Below, in pieces: positions 20,082 through 29,241 of a stretch of DNA of 64,000 nt. Made by a program: the position numbers and the translations under genes. The notes under the pieces are model-generated. The model did no database searches. It was not told the DNA's origin and saw nothing but the letters and a program-made list of their open reading frames with translations. Position 1 is the stretch's first letter. Each line of letters starts with the position of its first letter. The stretch comes from JACCXG01 sp963785755 (GTDB lineage Bacteria > Acidobacteriota > Vicinamibacteria > Vicinamibacterales > 2-12-FULL-66-21): NCBI GenBank assembly GCA_963785755.1, contig CAWAXG010000003.1:1-64000 (forward strand). Reading direction: 5' to 3'.

Positions 20082-20744
20082 ATGATTCGCAGAATCCTTC
20101 CGGGGGTGGCCGGGCTGGCAGCGCTGATGACCGTCACCGCCAATGCCGGCGGATGGGGGGTCATTACCGTCAAGCATCTTCCGGACTTCGTGGAGGTCGG
20201 CCGGCCATTGCCGCTGGCATTCACCGTGATGCCTCACGGCAAGATGCGAGCACCCGGGCTGACCGGAACGGTTGAGGCTGTTTCCGGGACCCGCCGCGTT
20301 TCGACAGCCTTCAGCGAGAGCAAGCAGAGCGGACTCTATCAATCGTCGATCGCCCTTCCGGCTGCGGGAGATTGGGTGGTGACGATCAATGCCGGGTACC
20401 GGCTGACTCTGCTCCCGATCAAGGCGGTGGAGCCCGGCGCCGGGCCGGCGAACGCGTTGACCACGGCCGAGCGGGGCCAGCGGTTGTTCGTCGCCAAAGG
20501 CTGCGTCACCTGCCATCAGAACAATCTGGCGACCGCAAACATGTCGGTCAACGTCGGTCCGGTGCTCGTGCCGCACAAGTACCAGCCGGAGTTCCTCGCG
20601 AGGATGCTGGCGGATCCGGCGGCGAACATTCCCCCGCGGCCGGAATCCCCGGTGAGAATGCCGAATCTCGGCCTGGATCAGCAGGAGATCGCGTCGCTCG
20701 TGGCCTTCATCGACTCGGGCGTGCGCACCGCCGCGATCCGATGA
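20082..20744 (+). CDS. Secreted c-type cytochrome with an N-terminal beta domain
   Basis: A 220-residue exported protein with signal peptide (RRILPGVAGLAALMTVTANA). Residues about 25-125 form a beta-rich, Ig-like region similar in pattern to FixH/YtkA-type domains. A monohaem cytochrome c domain follows, with CVTCH (haem attachment and proximal His) and a distal Met in RMPNLGL. A clear Shine-Dalgarno (AAGGAG) lies eight bases before the ATG, in contrast to many first genes in this window. It may serve as a periplasmic electron carrier. The ECF operon starts 41 bases downstream. Confidence 0.9.
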   Translation: MIRRILPGVAGLAALMTVTANAGGWGVITVKHLPDFVEVGRPLPLAFTVMPHGKMRAPGLTGTVEAVSGTRRVSTAFSESKQSGLYQSSIALPAAGDWVVTINAGYRLTLLPIKAVEPGAGPANALTTAERGQRLFVAKGCVTCHQNNLATANMSVNVGPVLVPHKYQPEFLARMLADPAANIPPRPESPVRMPNLGLDQQEIASLVAFIDSGVRTAAIR

Positions 20745-20785
20745 GATGGGTTAACGCCGGGAAGCTCCCGACCGTCTAGCAGGAT

Positions 20786-21334
20786 ATGAGTGGACAGGTC
20801 GTTGCGGTGCCCGCGGCCATCCAGAACGAGCGGCCGCACGAGGATCCCGCTGCGCGTGTCGCGGCGCTGTTCGATGCGCACCACGCGCGGCTCTTCAGGC
20901 TCGCGAGGCGGCTGGTGCGGCCGCCCGACGATCCCTCGGACGTGGTTCAGGAGACCTTCCTACGAGCTGCGCGCGCGCCGCAGCGCGTGCCGGTGGGGCT
21001 TGCGAACGAAGAAGCGTGGCTCGTCCGCGTGCTGATCAACGTCTGCAAGGATTCCTGGCGGCATGCTGCGGTGCGCGCGCGCGCGGCCGCCGAACGCCGG
21101 ATGCCGATCGCCGAGGCGGTCAACCCCGAAGCCGGCATGCTCGCGCACGCGATCGTGTGGCAGGCGCTCGACGCGCTGCCACCGCGCCGCCGGGCGATTC
21201 TCGTGCTGTGCGAGCTCGAAGGGACCGCGATCCCCGAGATTGCTCGACTGCTGGGGATCGCACCGGTCACCGTGCGATGGCATCTGATGATGGGCCGGCG
21301 TGAGATGGCTCGAGTACCTGGAGACCGCACATGA
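20786..21334 (+). CDS. ECF-family RNA polymerase sigma factor
   Basis: A 182-residue sigma factor. Region 2 is LFDAHHARLFRLARRLVRPPDDPSDVVQETFLRA with LVRVLINVCKDSWR. Region 4 is LPPRRRAILVLCELEGTAIPEIARLLGIAPVTVRWHL. The product matches group 4 length. The stop overlaps the next gene by four bases (ATGA), forming a three-gene operon with a small membrane protein and a secreted protein. Upstream, GTTAAC (20751) and GTCTAG (20774) resemble ECF promoter parts, but the spacing is too long to call. Confidence 0.92.
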   Translation: MSGQVVAVPAAIQNERPHEDPAARVAALFDAHHARLFRLARRLVRPPDDPSDVVQETFLRAARAPQRVPVGLANEEAWLVRVLINVCKDSWRHAAVRARAAAERRMPIAEAVNPEAGMLAHAIVWQALDALPPRRRAILVLCELEGTAIPEIARLLGIAPVTVRWHLMMGRREMARVPGDRT

Positions 21335-21717
21335 ACGACTGGCAATCGCGTCTGCGCGAAGCGGATCCGGGATCGGATGCGGTCATGTCCCCGGCCGATG
21401 TTCAGCGGATCCGCAGGGCCGTGATGTCCGCGGTGTCAGAACCGCAGGGGCGCGTCAGCATCATGTGGCCCAGGGCATTCGTCGTCACGGCCACCGTACT
21501 TTTCATGGTCTGCGCTTCCATGCTCATGGTGCTCCAGCAGACGACGCGTGACGTGGTCGAAGGCCTCCCGGCAGAGACCGCCGTCGCGTCGGACACGCCG
21601 GAGGTCACCGAGGGCGAGGACGTCGAGCGCCAGCAGCTGCACTTCAGGACCCCTGGTGGCACGCGAGTCATCTGGGTGTTCGACTCACAATTCGAGGCGA
21701 AGGGAACATTGCCATGA
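21331..21717 (+). CDS. Small single-span membrane protein, probable anti-sigma factor
   Basis: A 128-residue protein with an N-terminal cytoplasmic part, one membrane span (FVVTATVLFMVCASMLMVLQ) at about residues 49-68 and an acidic C-terminal tail ending VIWVFDSQFEAKGTLP. It has no zinc-binding His/Cys motif. Its position, overlapping the ECF sigma stop by four bases and overlapping the next gene by four bases, makes an anti-sigma role likely. This is an inference from context only. Confidence 0.75.
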   Translation: MNDWQSRLREADPGSDAVMSPADVQRIRRAVMSAVSEPQGRVSIMWPRAFVVTATVLFMVCASMLMVLQQTTRDVVEGLPAETAVASDTPEVTEGEDVERQQLHFRTPGGTRVIWVFDSQFEAKGTLP

Positions 21718-22611
21718 GAGGCATGAGAGGCATGAGAGGCATGAGGGACACCGTGAGGCTTCGCTCGTTCGCAACCGTGTCGGCGTCGATTGCTCTGGCG
21801 ATCCTGGCGATGCCGGCGGTCAGCGCGCGGCAGGCGGCCGAGCCGAGGCCAGGAATGAAGAAATCGGTCGAAGCCGCGGATACGTCGCGCCGGCAGCCAT
21901 TCAGCGTCGTGCTGCTGCTCGGGGACATGCAGGGGGGAGAGTCGCTCGAGGGGGTGCCGGCAGCCGCGCGAAAGGCACTGGCCGATACCAAGGACTTTCT
22001 GCCCTACAAGAACTATCGCTTGCTCGACTCGCAGTGGACGCTCTGCTGCAGCGGCACGACTTCGGCGATTACGCGGATTCGCGGCCTTGACGATCAGCAG
22101 TACCGAGCTCGAGCTGCGGGCGTCGCCGATCTTCGACACGAACTCGCCGGTGGCGTTCGAGGCGGGCGCGCTCTCGGTACGCTTCTTCCTGCGCGAGCTG
22201 GAACCGCCGTCGGCAATGTCGATGAAATCTGACAGCAAGAACACGGCGGCACTCGAAACGCGGCTCGGACAGATCAACACGGAACTGTTTTCGCTCGAGC
22301 GTGAGCAGGTCTCACTCAGCGGCCAGGTCACGTCACTGCGGAAGGGCGTGGAAGTCGGCACGAAGGATCCAGCGGACCTCAAGCGAGCAGACGAACAGCT
22401 CACGCTCGTGAACCGCCGGATTGCGATCCTCAAGAATGAACTCAACTCGATGACCTCGTCGAAAACGTACGGCGGATCCAAGGCGGTCATGGATACGTCG
22501 TTCCGCATCGAAGTCGGCGAGACCGTGGTCGTCGGCACATCGGGCTTGAAGGGTGGCAGCAAGGCCCTGATCGCCTTGCTCACCGCCGTCGGGAAGCGCC
22601 CGAAGTCCTGA
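21714..22611 (+). CDS. Secreted protein of unknown function, third gene of an ECF operon (one frame offset)
   Basis: Read across one offset this is 298 residues. It opens with three copies of ATGAGAGGC plus a variant (MRGMRGMRGMRD), then a signal peptide (FATVSASIALAILAMPAVSA). The mature part has FSVVLLLGDMQGG, a CC pair (WTLCCSG), a coiled-coil-like region (ETRLGQINTELFSLEREQV) and the C-terminal phrase GETVVVGTSGLKGGSKALIALL. The first frame ends after GLDDQQY and the second continues as ELELRASPIFD. The join is the sequence CAGTACCGAG at 22098-22107, where one C is extra. I do not recognise the function. Its context suggests a product controlled by the ECF factor. Confidence 0.78.
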
Positions 22612-22682
22612 TCCCCGATCACTGATGATCACTGATCACTGATCACCGATCCCGATCTGGATCCCCGTGTGACCCCCCGCAG
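22612..22682. repeat. Spacer of GATCACTGATC words
   Basis: The spacer before nth is a degenerate tandem of TGATCAC/CGATC words (about 22612-22668), with no gene. It is of the same style as the spacers near 31.1, 54.2 and 55.6 kb. Confidence 0.6.
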
Positions 22683-22694
22683 TACAATCGGCGG

Positions 22695-23708
22695 GTGCCG
22701 ACGCGTTCCGCAGCCCGCAAGGCGCCGCTCCGGCGGCCCAAGGGCGCCGCCGACACCCGGCGGATCATGCAGCAACTGCTCGGGCAGCATCCCAACGCTG
22801 ACACCGAACTGAACTACACGACACCCTACGAGCTGCTGGTCGCCACGATTCTCTCGGCCCAGTGCACCGACGAACGCGTCAACCAGGTGACGCCGGCGCT
22901 GTTCAAGCGCTACCCGAATGCGCGCGCGCTCGCGCGGGCGACGACGGACGAGCTCGAGCCGCAGATCCAGTCGACCGGGTTCTTCCGCGCCAAGTCGCGT
23001 TCGCTCTCGGGCATGGCCAACACCGTCGTGGAGCAGCACGGCGGCGAGATCCCGGCCACGATGGAGGCGCTGGTCAAGCTCCCCGGAGTCGGGCGCAAGA
23101 CCGCGAACGTCGTACTCGGCCATGCGCTCGGCGTCCCCGGTCTGCCGGTCGATCGCCACGTTCTCCGCGTCGCCAACCGCATCGGCATCGCCACGTCGGA
23201 CGATCCGGTCGTCGTCGAGCAGCAGTTGTGCGCCGCGATGCCGCCCGGCGAATGGACGCTCACCTCGGACACCCTCATCCTGCACGGCCGCCGCATCTGC
23301 AAGCCCAGGCCCCTCTGCGACCGATGCGCGGTCCGCGACCACTGCAACTACTACCGCTCGGTCCTCGGCGTCATGTCGAAAACGAAGGAACCGAAACCAA
23401 CCCGAGCCGCGAAGGCAACGGGGAAGGTAGTCGGGGCCGAGGTTAAGAGCCGCTCTGAAAGCAGACTGGAGCCCAAGCCACCCCGAGCCGCGAGAGCGGC
23501 GAGGACAGGTGTTGGGGGGCCGCTTCCGCTTGGCGCACCGCAGAGGGCCAAGCTCAGCGAGCTCGCCGAAGCGAAGCGGGTGGGGCCCCAACACAAACAA
23601 AGAAATGACCCGCGACGCTTTCACCCGTCTCGTCGAAGAAGCGCTGCAGGACATCCCGCCGCGCTTCCGCGCCGCGATGAGCAACGTCGCCGTCGTCGTC
23701 GAAGATGA
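22695..23708 (+). CDS. nth: Endonuclease III, with an unusual C-terminal overrun
   Basis: DNA glycosylase/AP lyase that removes oxidised pyrimidines. It shows SAQCTDERVNQVTP, the helix-hairpin-helix LPGVGRKTANVVLG with catalytic Lys, catalytic Asp in PVDRHVLRV, and the iron-sulfur cysteines (CKPRPLCDRCAVRDHC). The family usually ends shortly after this cluster, near residue 225. Here the frame runs on to 337 residues through a K/R/A/P-rich stretch and 104 bases into the next gene. That tail probably reflects a stop-free spacer repeat rather than a real domain. GTG at 22695 is six bases after TACAAT (22683-22688), suggesting a leaderless message. Confidence 0.9.
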   Translation: MPTRSAARKAPLRRPKGAADTRRIMQQLLGQHPNADTELNYTTPYELLVATILSAQCTDERVNQVTPALFKRYPNARALARATTDELEPQIQSTGFFRAKSRSLSGMANTVVEQHGGEIPATMEALVKLPGVGRKTANVVLGHALGVPGLPVDRHVLRVANRIGIATSDDPVVVEQQLCAAMPPGEWTLTSDTLILHGRRICKPRPLCDRCAVRDHCNYYRSVLGVMSKTKEPKPTRAAKATGKVVGAEVKSRSESRLEPKPPRAARAARTGVGGPLPLGAPQRAKLSELAEAKRVGPQHKQRNDPRRFHPSRRRSAAGHPAALPRRDEQRRRRRRR

Positions 23709-24003
23709 GCCGCCGCCGCATATCCTCGAGGAAATGGAGGTCGAGCCAGGCGACACGCTCTTCGGCCTCTATCAGGGCATTCCCCTGCCGGATCGCGGCT
23801 GGAGCTACGGCAATACCCTGCCCGATCGCATCTCGATCTATCAGCAGCCGATCGTCGACGCGTGCGAAGACGAGGATGAGATTCGCGATTGCGTCGCGGA
23901 GACCGTGATCCACGAGTTCGGCCACTACTTCGGCATGAGCGAAGAAGAGATCGAGGAAATCGAGGAGAAGTACTGGCGCGGCGAGCCGCTGGATGACGTG
24001 TGA
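23605..24003 (+). CDS. Small zinc metallopeptidase-like protein (zincin, HExxH)
   Basis: A 132-residue protein with the zinc-binding motif VIHEFGHYFG (HExxH plus a downstream acidic helix EEEIEEIEEKYW). The phrase LFGLYQGIPLPDRGWSYGNTLPDRISIY is typical of the predicted metallopeptidase family once called DUF1025/Zincin_1. The substrate is unknown. ATG 23605 begins the conserved N-terminus (MTRDAFTRLVEEAL). It overlaps the tail of nth by 104 bases, which supports the view that the nth tail is not real coding sequence. Confidence 0.9.
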   Translation: MTRDAFTRLVEEALQDIPPRFRAAMSNVAVVVEDEPPPHILEEMEVEPGDTLFGLYQGIPLPDRGWSYGNTLPDRISIYQQPIVDACEDEDEIRDCVAETVIHEFGHYFGMSEEEIEEIEEKYWRGEPLDDV

Positions 24004-24011
24004 GACCGTGG

Positions 24012-24034
24012 CTGAGCCCGTTCGACAGGCTCAG
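24012..24034. repeat. Inverted repeat CTGAGCC...GGCTCAG
   Basis: Seven-base perfect arms, CTGAGCC at 24012-24018 and GGCTCAG at 24028-24034, flank CGTTCGACA. The unit is similar to widely dispersed bacterial repeats built on the words GTTCGACAGGCTCAG. It lies between the zincin stop and the rsmA ATG. Because it contains no stop in one frame, it falsely extends the rsmA frame upstream. Confidence 0.65.
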
Positions 24035-24059
24035 GGCAGGCGCTCGAGGCCAGGGGAAG

Positions 24060-24911
24060 ATGCCACGGGCGCGTAAGCGATTCGGGCAGCACTTTCTCGA
24101 GGCGGCCTGGGCCGACAAGCTGCTGGCGGCCATCGATCCGCAGCCGGCGGACAGGTTCCTCGAGATCGGAGCGGGTCCCGGCGCCCTCACCATGCGGCTC
24201 GCGTCGCGCGCTGCACATGTGACCGCCATCGAGGTCGACCGCGAGATGGTCGCCGCGCTGACGCCGGAGCTGCCGTCCAACGTCGCGCTCATCCAGGCGG
24301 ATTTTCTCGATATCGATCTCGCGCCGATCGTCGCCGGCGGTCCGCTGAGGATCGCCGGGAACCTTCCCTACAACATCTCCTCGCCAATCCTGTTTCGCCT
24401 CATCGATCTCTGGCGCCGGTCGTCGAGGCTGAATCAGTTGACTGCCGGCGACGAAAACGGCGCGCCACCGCCGCCGTGGACGGATGCGACGCTGATGTTG
24501 CAGCGCGAGGTTGCGGACCGGATCGCAGCGACCCCAGGGTCGCGCGACTACGGCGTGCTGGCCATTTCCGTTCAACTTCATGCCGACGTCCGGCGGATGC
24601 TGACGCTGCCACCCGGCGCGTTCCGGCCGCCGCCGAAGGTGCATTCGGCGGTCGTGCAGCTGCGATTCCGGCCGCCGGCCGTCGCGCTCAACGACGAGCA
24701 GGTGTTCGAATCGATGGTTCGCGCCGTGTTCACACAGCGCCGGAAGACGCTGGCGAATGCCCTCGCGCCGTTCGCGATCGCCCGGCAGGCCGAGGCGCGG
24801 CGCGCGCTCGCCGCGGCCGGCATCGACCCCGGCCGGCGTGCCGAGACCCTGCAACTCGCGGAGCTGGCACGGCTTGCGGACTACTTCGCAGGGGCTGTAC
24901 CGCCCAATTAA
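24060..24911 (+). CDS. rsmA: 16S rRNA (adenine1518/1519-N6)-dimethyltransferase
   Basis: KsgA/Dim1-family methylase acting on two adjacent adenines of 16S rRNA. The 283-residue product begins RARKRFGQHFLE. The SAM loop is LEIGAGPGALTMRL and the catalytic motif IV is NLPYNISSPI. A PPP-rich loop (GAPPPPWTD) expands the region after motif IV. The C-terminal helical domain includes the FTQRRKTLANAL segment. ATG 24060 is chosen because the upstream in-frame codons are the inverted repeat. AGGGGAAG directly precedes the ATG. Confidence 0.95.
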   Translation: MPRARKRFGQHFLEAAWADKLLAAIDPQPADRFLEIGAGPGALTMRLASRAAHVTAIEVDREMVAALTPELPSNVALIQADFLDIDLAPIVAGGPLRIAGNLPYNISSPILFRLIDLWRRSSRLNQLTAGDENGAPPPPWTDATLMLQREVADRIAATPGSRDYGVLAISVQLHADVRRMLTLPPGAFRPPPKVHSAVVQLRFRPPAVALNDEQVFESMVRAVFTQRRKTLANALAPFAIARQAEARRALAAAGIDPGRRAETLQLAELARLADYFAGAVPPN

Positions 24912-25150
24912 GTGATGCTTCGGCTGCGCGGCCGTGCTATCTTTCTGCCCGAGGTTCGGCGAGCCCTTCCCAGCGGGCGGGCCGAAGCACACGGCGATTA
25001 GGCGGCTCCCGCCGCCCCACGTCACGGTCCCATCCGCCCGGATGGTTCTTCCGTCGTGCCGTGTCGTTCCCCAAAAACGTTTTGACGGTCGGGTCATCGA
25101 GACGCTGGGACATCCAATGCTGTGTTGTGATGCGCGGACGCTGCTGACGC
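24912..25150. other. Spacer between rsmA and RNase J
   Basis: No gene is supported. The region includes the GC-rich run GGTTCGGCGAGCCC at about 24953-24966 and several short inverted words. A 76-codon open frame across it has no start signal and no recognisable motif. I see no convincing promoter for RNase J. Confidence 0.5.
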
Positions 25151-26825
25151 ATGAGCCCCACTGATCCTGTGGGTGCCGACGCGCCGCCGCTGGAGATCAT
25201 TCCACTCGGCGGCGTCGGCGAGTTCGGCATGAACATGATGGTCATCGCGTGCGGCGAGACGGCCATTCTTGTCGATGCCGGCGTCACGTTTCCCGAGCCG
25301 GAGCTGCTCGGCGTCGATCTGATCATCCCCGACTTCCGGCCGCTCGAGCAGTTCACGATCTCGGCGCTGGTCCTTACTCACGGGCACGAGGACCACATCG
25401 GCGCGATCGCTCACGTACTGCCCTACGTCAAGGGGCCGGTCTACGGCACGGCGTTCACGCTCGCGTTGGTCGAGGGCAAGCTCGAGGCGCTCGGCGAGGA
25501 GGCGACGCGACGGCTGGTCCGGATCAAGCCGCGGGAGCGCGTCACGGTCGGCTCGTTCTCGCTCGAGTTCCTGCGCGTGACGCACAGCATGCCCGACTGC
25601 GTCGCGCTGGCCGTCGAGACGCCGCACGGCGTCGTGCTGCACACCGGGGACTTCAAGATCGATCAGACGCCGCTCGACGGCGAGCACGTCGATTTTCACC
25701 GGTTCGCCCAGCTCGGCGCCGCGGGCGTCCTGGTGCTGCTCTCCGACAGCACCAACATCGAGCGCACGGGTGTCAGCGGTTCCGAACTGGACGTCGTCGA
25801 TGGCTTCGAAGAGATCTTCACGAGCGCGAAGGGCAAGATCGTCGTGGCGACGTTCGCGTCGAGCATCTACCGGATGCAGATCCTCGTGGACCTCGCGGCG
25901 CAGTTCGATCGGCAGGTGGCGTTCGTCGGCCGCGGGGTGATGGACAACTCCGAGATTGCGCAGCGGCTGGGATACCTCCGGATTCCGACCGGCGTCCAGA
26001 TCAGGGATTCGGATGTCCGGACGTATCCGGCCCAGGACGTGGTCTGTATCTGTACCTGGCTCGCAGGGGGAGCCGCAGGCGGCCCTGCCCCGAATCGCCA
26101 TCGACGACCACCGCCACGTCAAGCTGGCGCAGGACGATGTGGTGGTGTTCTCGGCGCGGGAGATTCCCGGCAACGAAAAGGCGATCGGGCGGGTGATGAA
26201 TCACGTCGCGCGCCGGGGGGCGGAGGTTGTGCACCAGGGGACCCGGCACGTCCACGTTTCCGGACACGGGAGCGAGGAAGAGCTGAAATTGATGATTTCC
26301 CTCATCAGGCCGCGCTTCTTCGTGCCGATACACGGGGAGTACCGGCAGCTTGCGCGGCACGCCCGGGTTGCGGCGCGCGTTTCGGCCGGTACTCGCGTCC
26401 TGCTGGCGGAAAACGGCGACCTCATCCGTTTCGACCAGGACGGCGGCCGGGTCGCCGACAAGGTCCCTGCCGGCCGCATCCTCATCGACGGCACCCGAAG
26501 CGGGGCCGTTGGCGACGAGGTGTTGCGCGACCGGCGTCATCTTGCCGGCGACGGGCTGGTCGTGCCGGTCGTGGCAATCGGACGGCAGTCGGGCACGCTC
26601 GAGGAGACGGATGTCATCACCCGAGGGTTCGTGGTCGATGCGCGTACGGAGGCGCTGTTGAAAGAGATCCCATCCCTGCTGGCCTCGGCCATCGAGACCG
26701 CGAGCGTCGAAGAACGGACGGATCCCGGCCTGATCAAGGAACGGATCCGCGTCGACCTGCAGCGGTTTTTCAGGAAGCGCTCCGGCCTGAGGCCGCTGGT
26801 GCTTCCCGTCATCATGGAGATTTGA
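25151..26825 (+). CDS. rnj: Ribonuclease J (one frame offset)
   Basis: Beta-lactamase-fold RNase with 5'-exo and endonuclease activity in mRNA decay and rRNA processing. Read across one offset it is 557 residues, the normal length. The N-terminal frame has LGGVGEFGMNMMV, the metal motif THGHEDHIG (HxHxDH), HTGDFKID and SDSTNIER. The second frame continues GSQGEPQAALPRIA, then the beta-CASP/C-terminal parts with HVHVSGHGSEEELK and PIHGEYRQLARHA. The join at 26055-26057 reads TGTACCTGG where TGTACTGG would keep VCICTGSQGEP intact. No stop is at the join. The gene is two bases upstream of ftsK. Confidence 0.93.
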
Positions 26826-26826
26826 C

Positions 26827-29227
26827 GTGGCCGGGTCAGTGATCTCGCGCCGTCTCAGCGAAGTCCTCGGCGTCGGCTTGTTCGCGCTGTCGGTGATCTG
26901 GCTGATTGCGCTCGTCAGCTACAGTCCGGCCGATCCGGTCTGGTTCTTCAACACCGGCGCCGACCTTCCGCCGACGAACTTCGCCGGCCGCATCGGCGCC
27001 TTCCTCGCCGAGTTGTCGTTTCAGCTGGTAGGCTATGCCGCCTATCTCGCGCCCGTCGTCACTGCGGGCATCGGCTGGCATTACTTCTGGTGCCGCGTTC
27101 TCGACGCGCCCTATACGAAGGCACTCGGCGCCGGGCTGCTGTTCTGCTCCACGGCCGCGTTCATGGCGCTGGCGTTCGGACGCGTCGACCTCGCCGGCAA
27201 GGAATTCCGCGCCGGCGGCTCGCTCGGCTCGGCGCTGGCCGGCCTGCTCGCGGAGTATCTGAACCGCACCGGCTCGATCGTCCTGATCCTGTCGGTGCTC
27301 TTCCTCGCCATCATCCTGTCTACGCAGTTTTCGTTCGGCCGTCTGTTTGCCGCCGTCGGCATGATGATCGTCGATCAGTGCCGTGCCGCAATCGCCGCGA
27401 TTCGCGCCCGCCGCGACGAGCGTCAGCGCGAGAAGCAGCGGCGCGAAGTGCTCAAGAAGCATCTCGACAAGCAGACCCGCGAAGGCAAGCCAACGATCGC
27501 CACGGCGGTGAAGGATCAGCACGCGGCCGAGGCGGCCGCCGAGGCCGCCCGCGCCGCGAAGCCTCGGGTCGCGACATCGCGTGAGGTCGACGAGCCGCCG
27601 CCGGCGAAACCGTCACGCACGGCCGCGATGATGGGAGCGGCCGCTGCTGCGCTGAAAGCCGCCTCGTCGAAGCCCACTCCCCCGCCGCCGATCAAGAAAA
27701 TGCCCGTGGCCGCGCCGTTGCCGCTGCCGGAGCCCGAGAAGGTGCCGGCCGAGCGCAAGAAGGGGGCCTACACCTTCCCGCCACTGGCGCTGCTCGACGC
27801 GCCCAAAACCGAGCGCAAAATCGACGAGCGCGAACTGATGGAGGGGGCGCGCCTGCTCGAGGACAAGAGCCGCGAGTTCTCGGTCGAAGGCTCGGTCGTC
27901 CAGATCCATCCGGGTCCGGTCGTGACGACCTACGAGTTCAAGCCCGATGCGGGCGTCAAATACAGCAAGATCACCGGGTTGGCGGACGATCTGTGCCTGG
28001 CGATGCAGGCTGAATCGGTGCTGATCGATCGTATTCCCGGCAAGTCGACCGTCGGCATCCAGATTCCGAACCCGAACCGCGAGCAGATCTCGCTGCGGGA
28101 GCTGCTCGAATCTGACGTCTACCGGCGATCGCAGTCCAAGCTGACGCTCGCGCTCGGCAAGAGCATCCACGGCGAGCCCTTCGTCGCCGATCTCGCGACG
28201 ATGCCCCATCTGCTCATCGCCGGCTCCACCGGCACGGGCAAATCGGTCAGCGTGAACGCGATGCTGTCGAGCATCCTCTTCCGCGCGACGCCAGACGACG
28301 TGCGCTTCATCATGGTCGATCCCAAGCGCCTCGAGCTCGGGATGTACGAGGACATTCCGCACCTCCTGACGCCGGTCGTCGTCGATCCCAAGAAGGCCGC
28401 CAACGCGCTGCAATGGGCCGTCCGGGAGATGGAAGAGCGGTACAAGACCCTCGCCGCCGTCGGCGTCCGGAACATCGATCAGTACCAACCGCAACCTCAA
28501 GCTGGCGCAGTCCGAGAAAGCCGGCCCGGTGATCGACGACAACGGCGTCGAAGTCAAGCCGCTGCCCTTCATTGTCGTGCTGATCGACGAGCTCGCGGAT
28601 CTGATGATGGTGGCGGGGAACGAAGTGGAAGAGTCGATCGCGCGGCTGGCGCAGATGGCGCGCGCCGTCGGCATTCATCTGATTCTGGCGACGCAGCGGC
28701 CGTCGGTCGACGTCATCACCGGCCTGATCAAGGCCAATCTGCCGGCTCGCATCTCGTTCAGGGTCTCGTCGAAGATCGACTCCCGCACCATTCTCGACGG
28801 CAACGGCGCCGAACAGCTGCTGGGCAAGGGCGACCTGCTCTTCCTGCCGCCGGCGTCCTCGCGGTTCGTCCGTCTGCACGGCCCCTACATCTCGGAACAG
28901 GAGAGCGCCCGCCTGGCGAGCTTCCTGCGCAAACAGGGAAAACCGACCTACGACGAGACGATTACCGCCGACGAGAAACAGGGCGGATCGGAGCTCGAGT
29001 TCGAGAAGGACGACCTGTACGAGGAGGCGGCCCGCATCGTGGTGTCCACCGGGCAGGCCTCGATTTCCTATCTGCAGCGGCGGCTCCGCATCGGCTTCAG
29101 CAGGGCCGCGCGTCTGATCGACATGATGGAAGCGGAGGGGCTCGTATCGGGCGCCGCAGGTGGCAAGGCACGCGAGGTTCTCGTCAAGAAGGAGTACTTC
29201 GACGAGGTCGACGCGCAGTTGCGATGA
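26827..29227 (+). CDS. ftsK: DNA translocase FtsK/SpoIIIE (one frame offset)
   Basis: Septal DNA pump that clears the chromosome from the division site. Read across one offset it has 799 residues. About four membrane spans lie in residues 1-190, followed by a charged and then P/A-rich linker, the motor (Walker A AGSTGTGKSVSVNAM, Walker B VVLIDELADLMMV, LATQRPSVDVITG) and the C-terminal winged-helix gamma domain (ISYLQRRLRIGFSRAARLIDMME). The join at about 28485-28486 reads CAGTACCAACCGC where CAGTACAACCGC would give the conserved NIDQYNRNLK. The gene starts with GTG one base after the RNase J stop, so both are one operon with the amidase. Confidence 0.94.
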
Positions 29228-29241
29228 GGTCGGGTGACGCT

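Noticed and set aside
24934..25164. 76-codon frame in the rsmA-RNase J spacer
   Set aside because: No start signal, no motif, cysteine- and proline-rich by chance.
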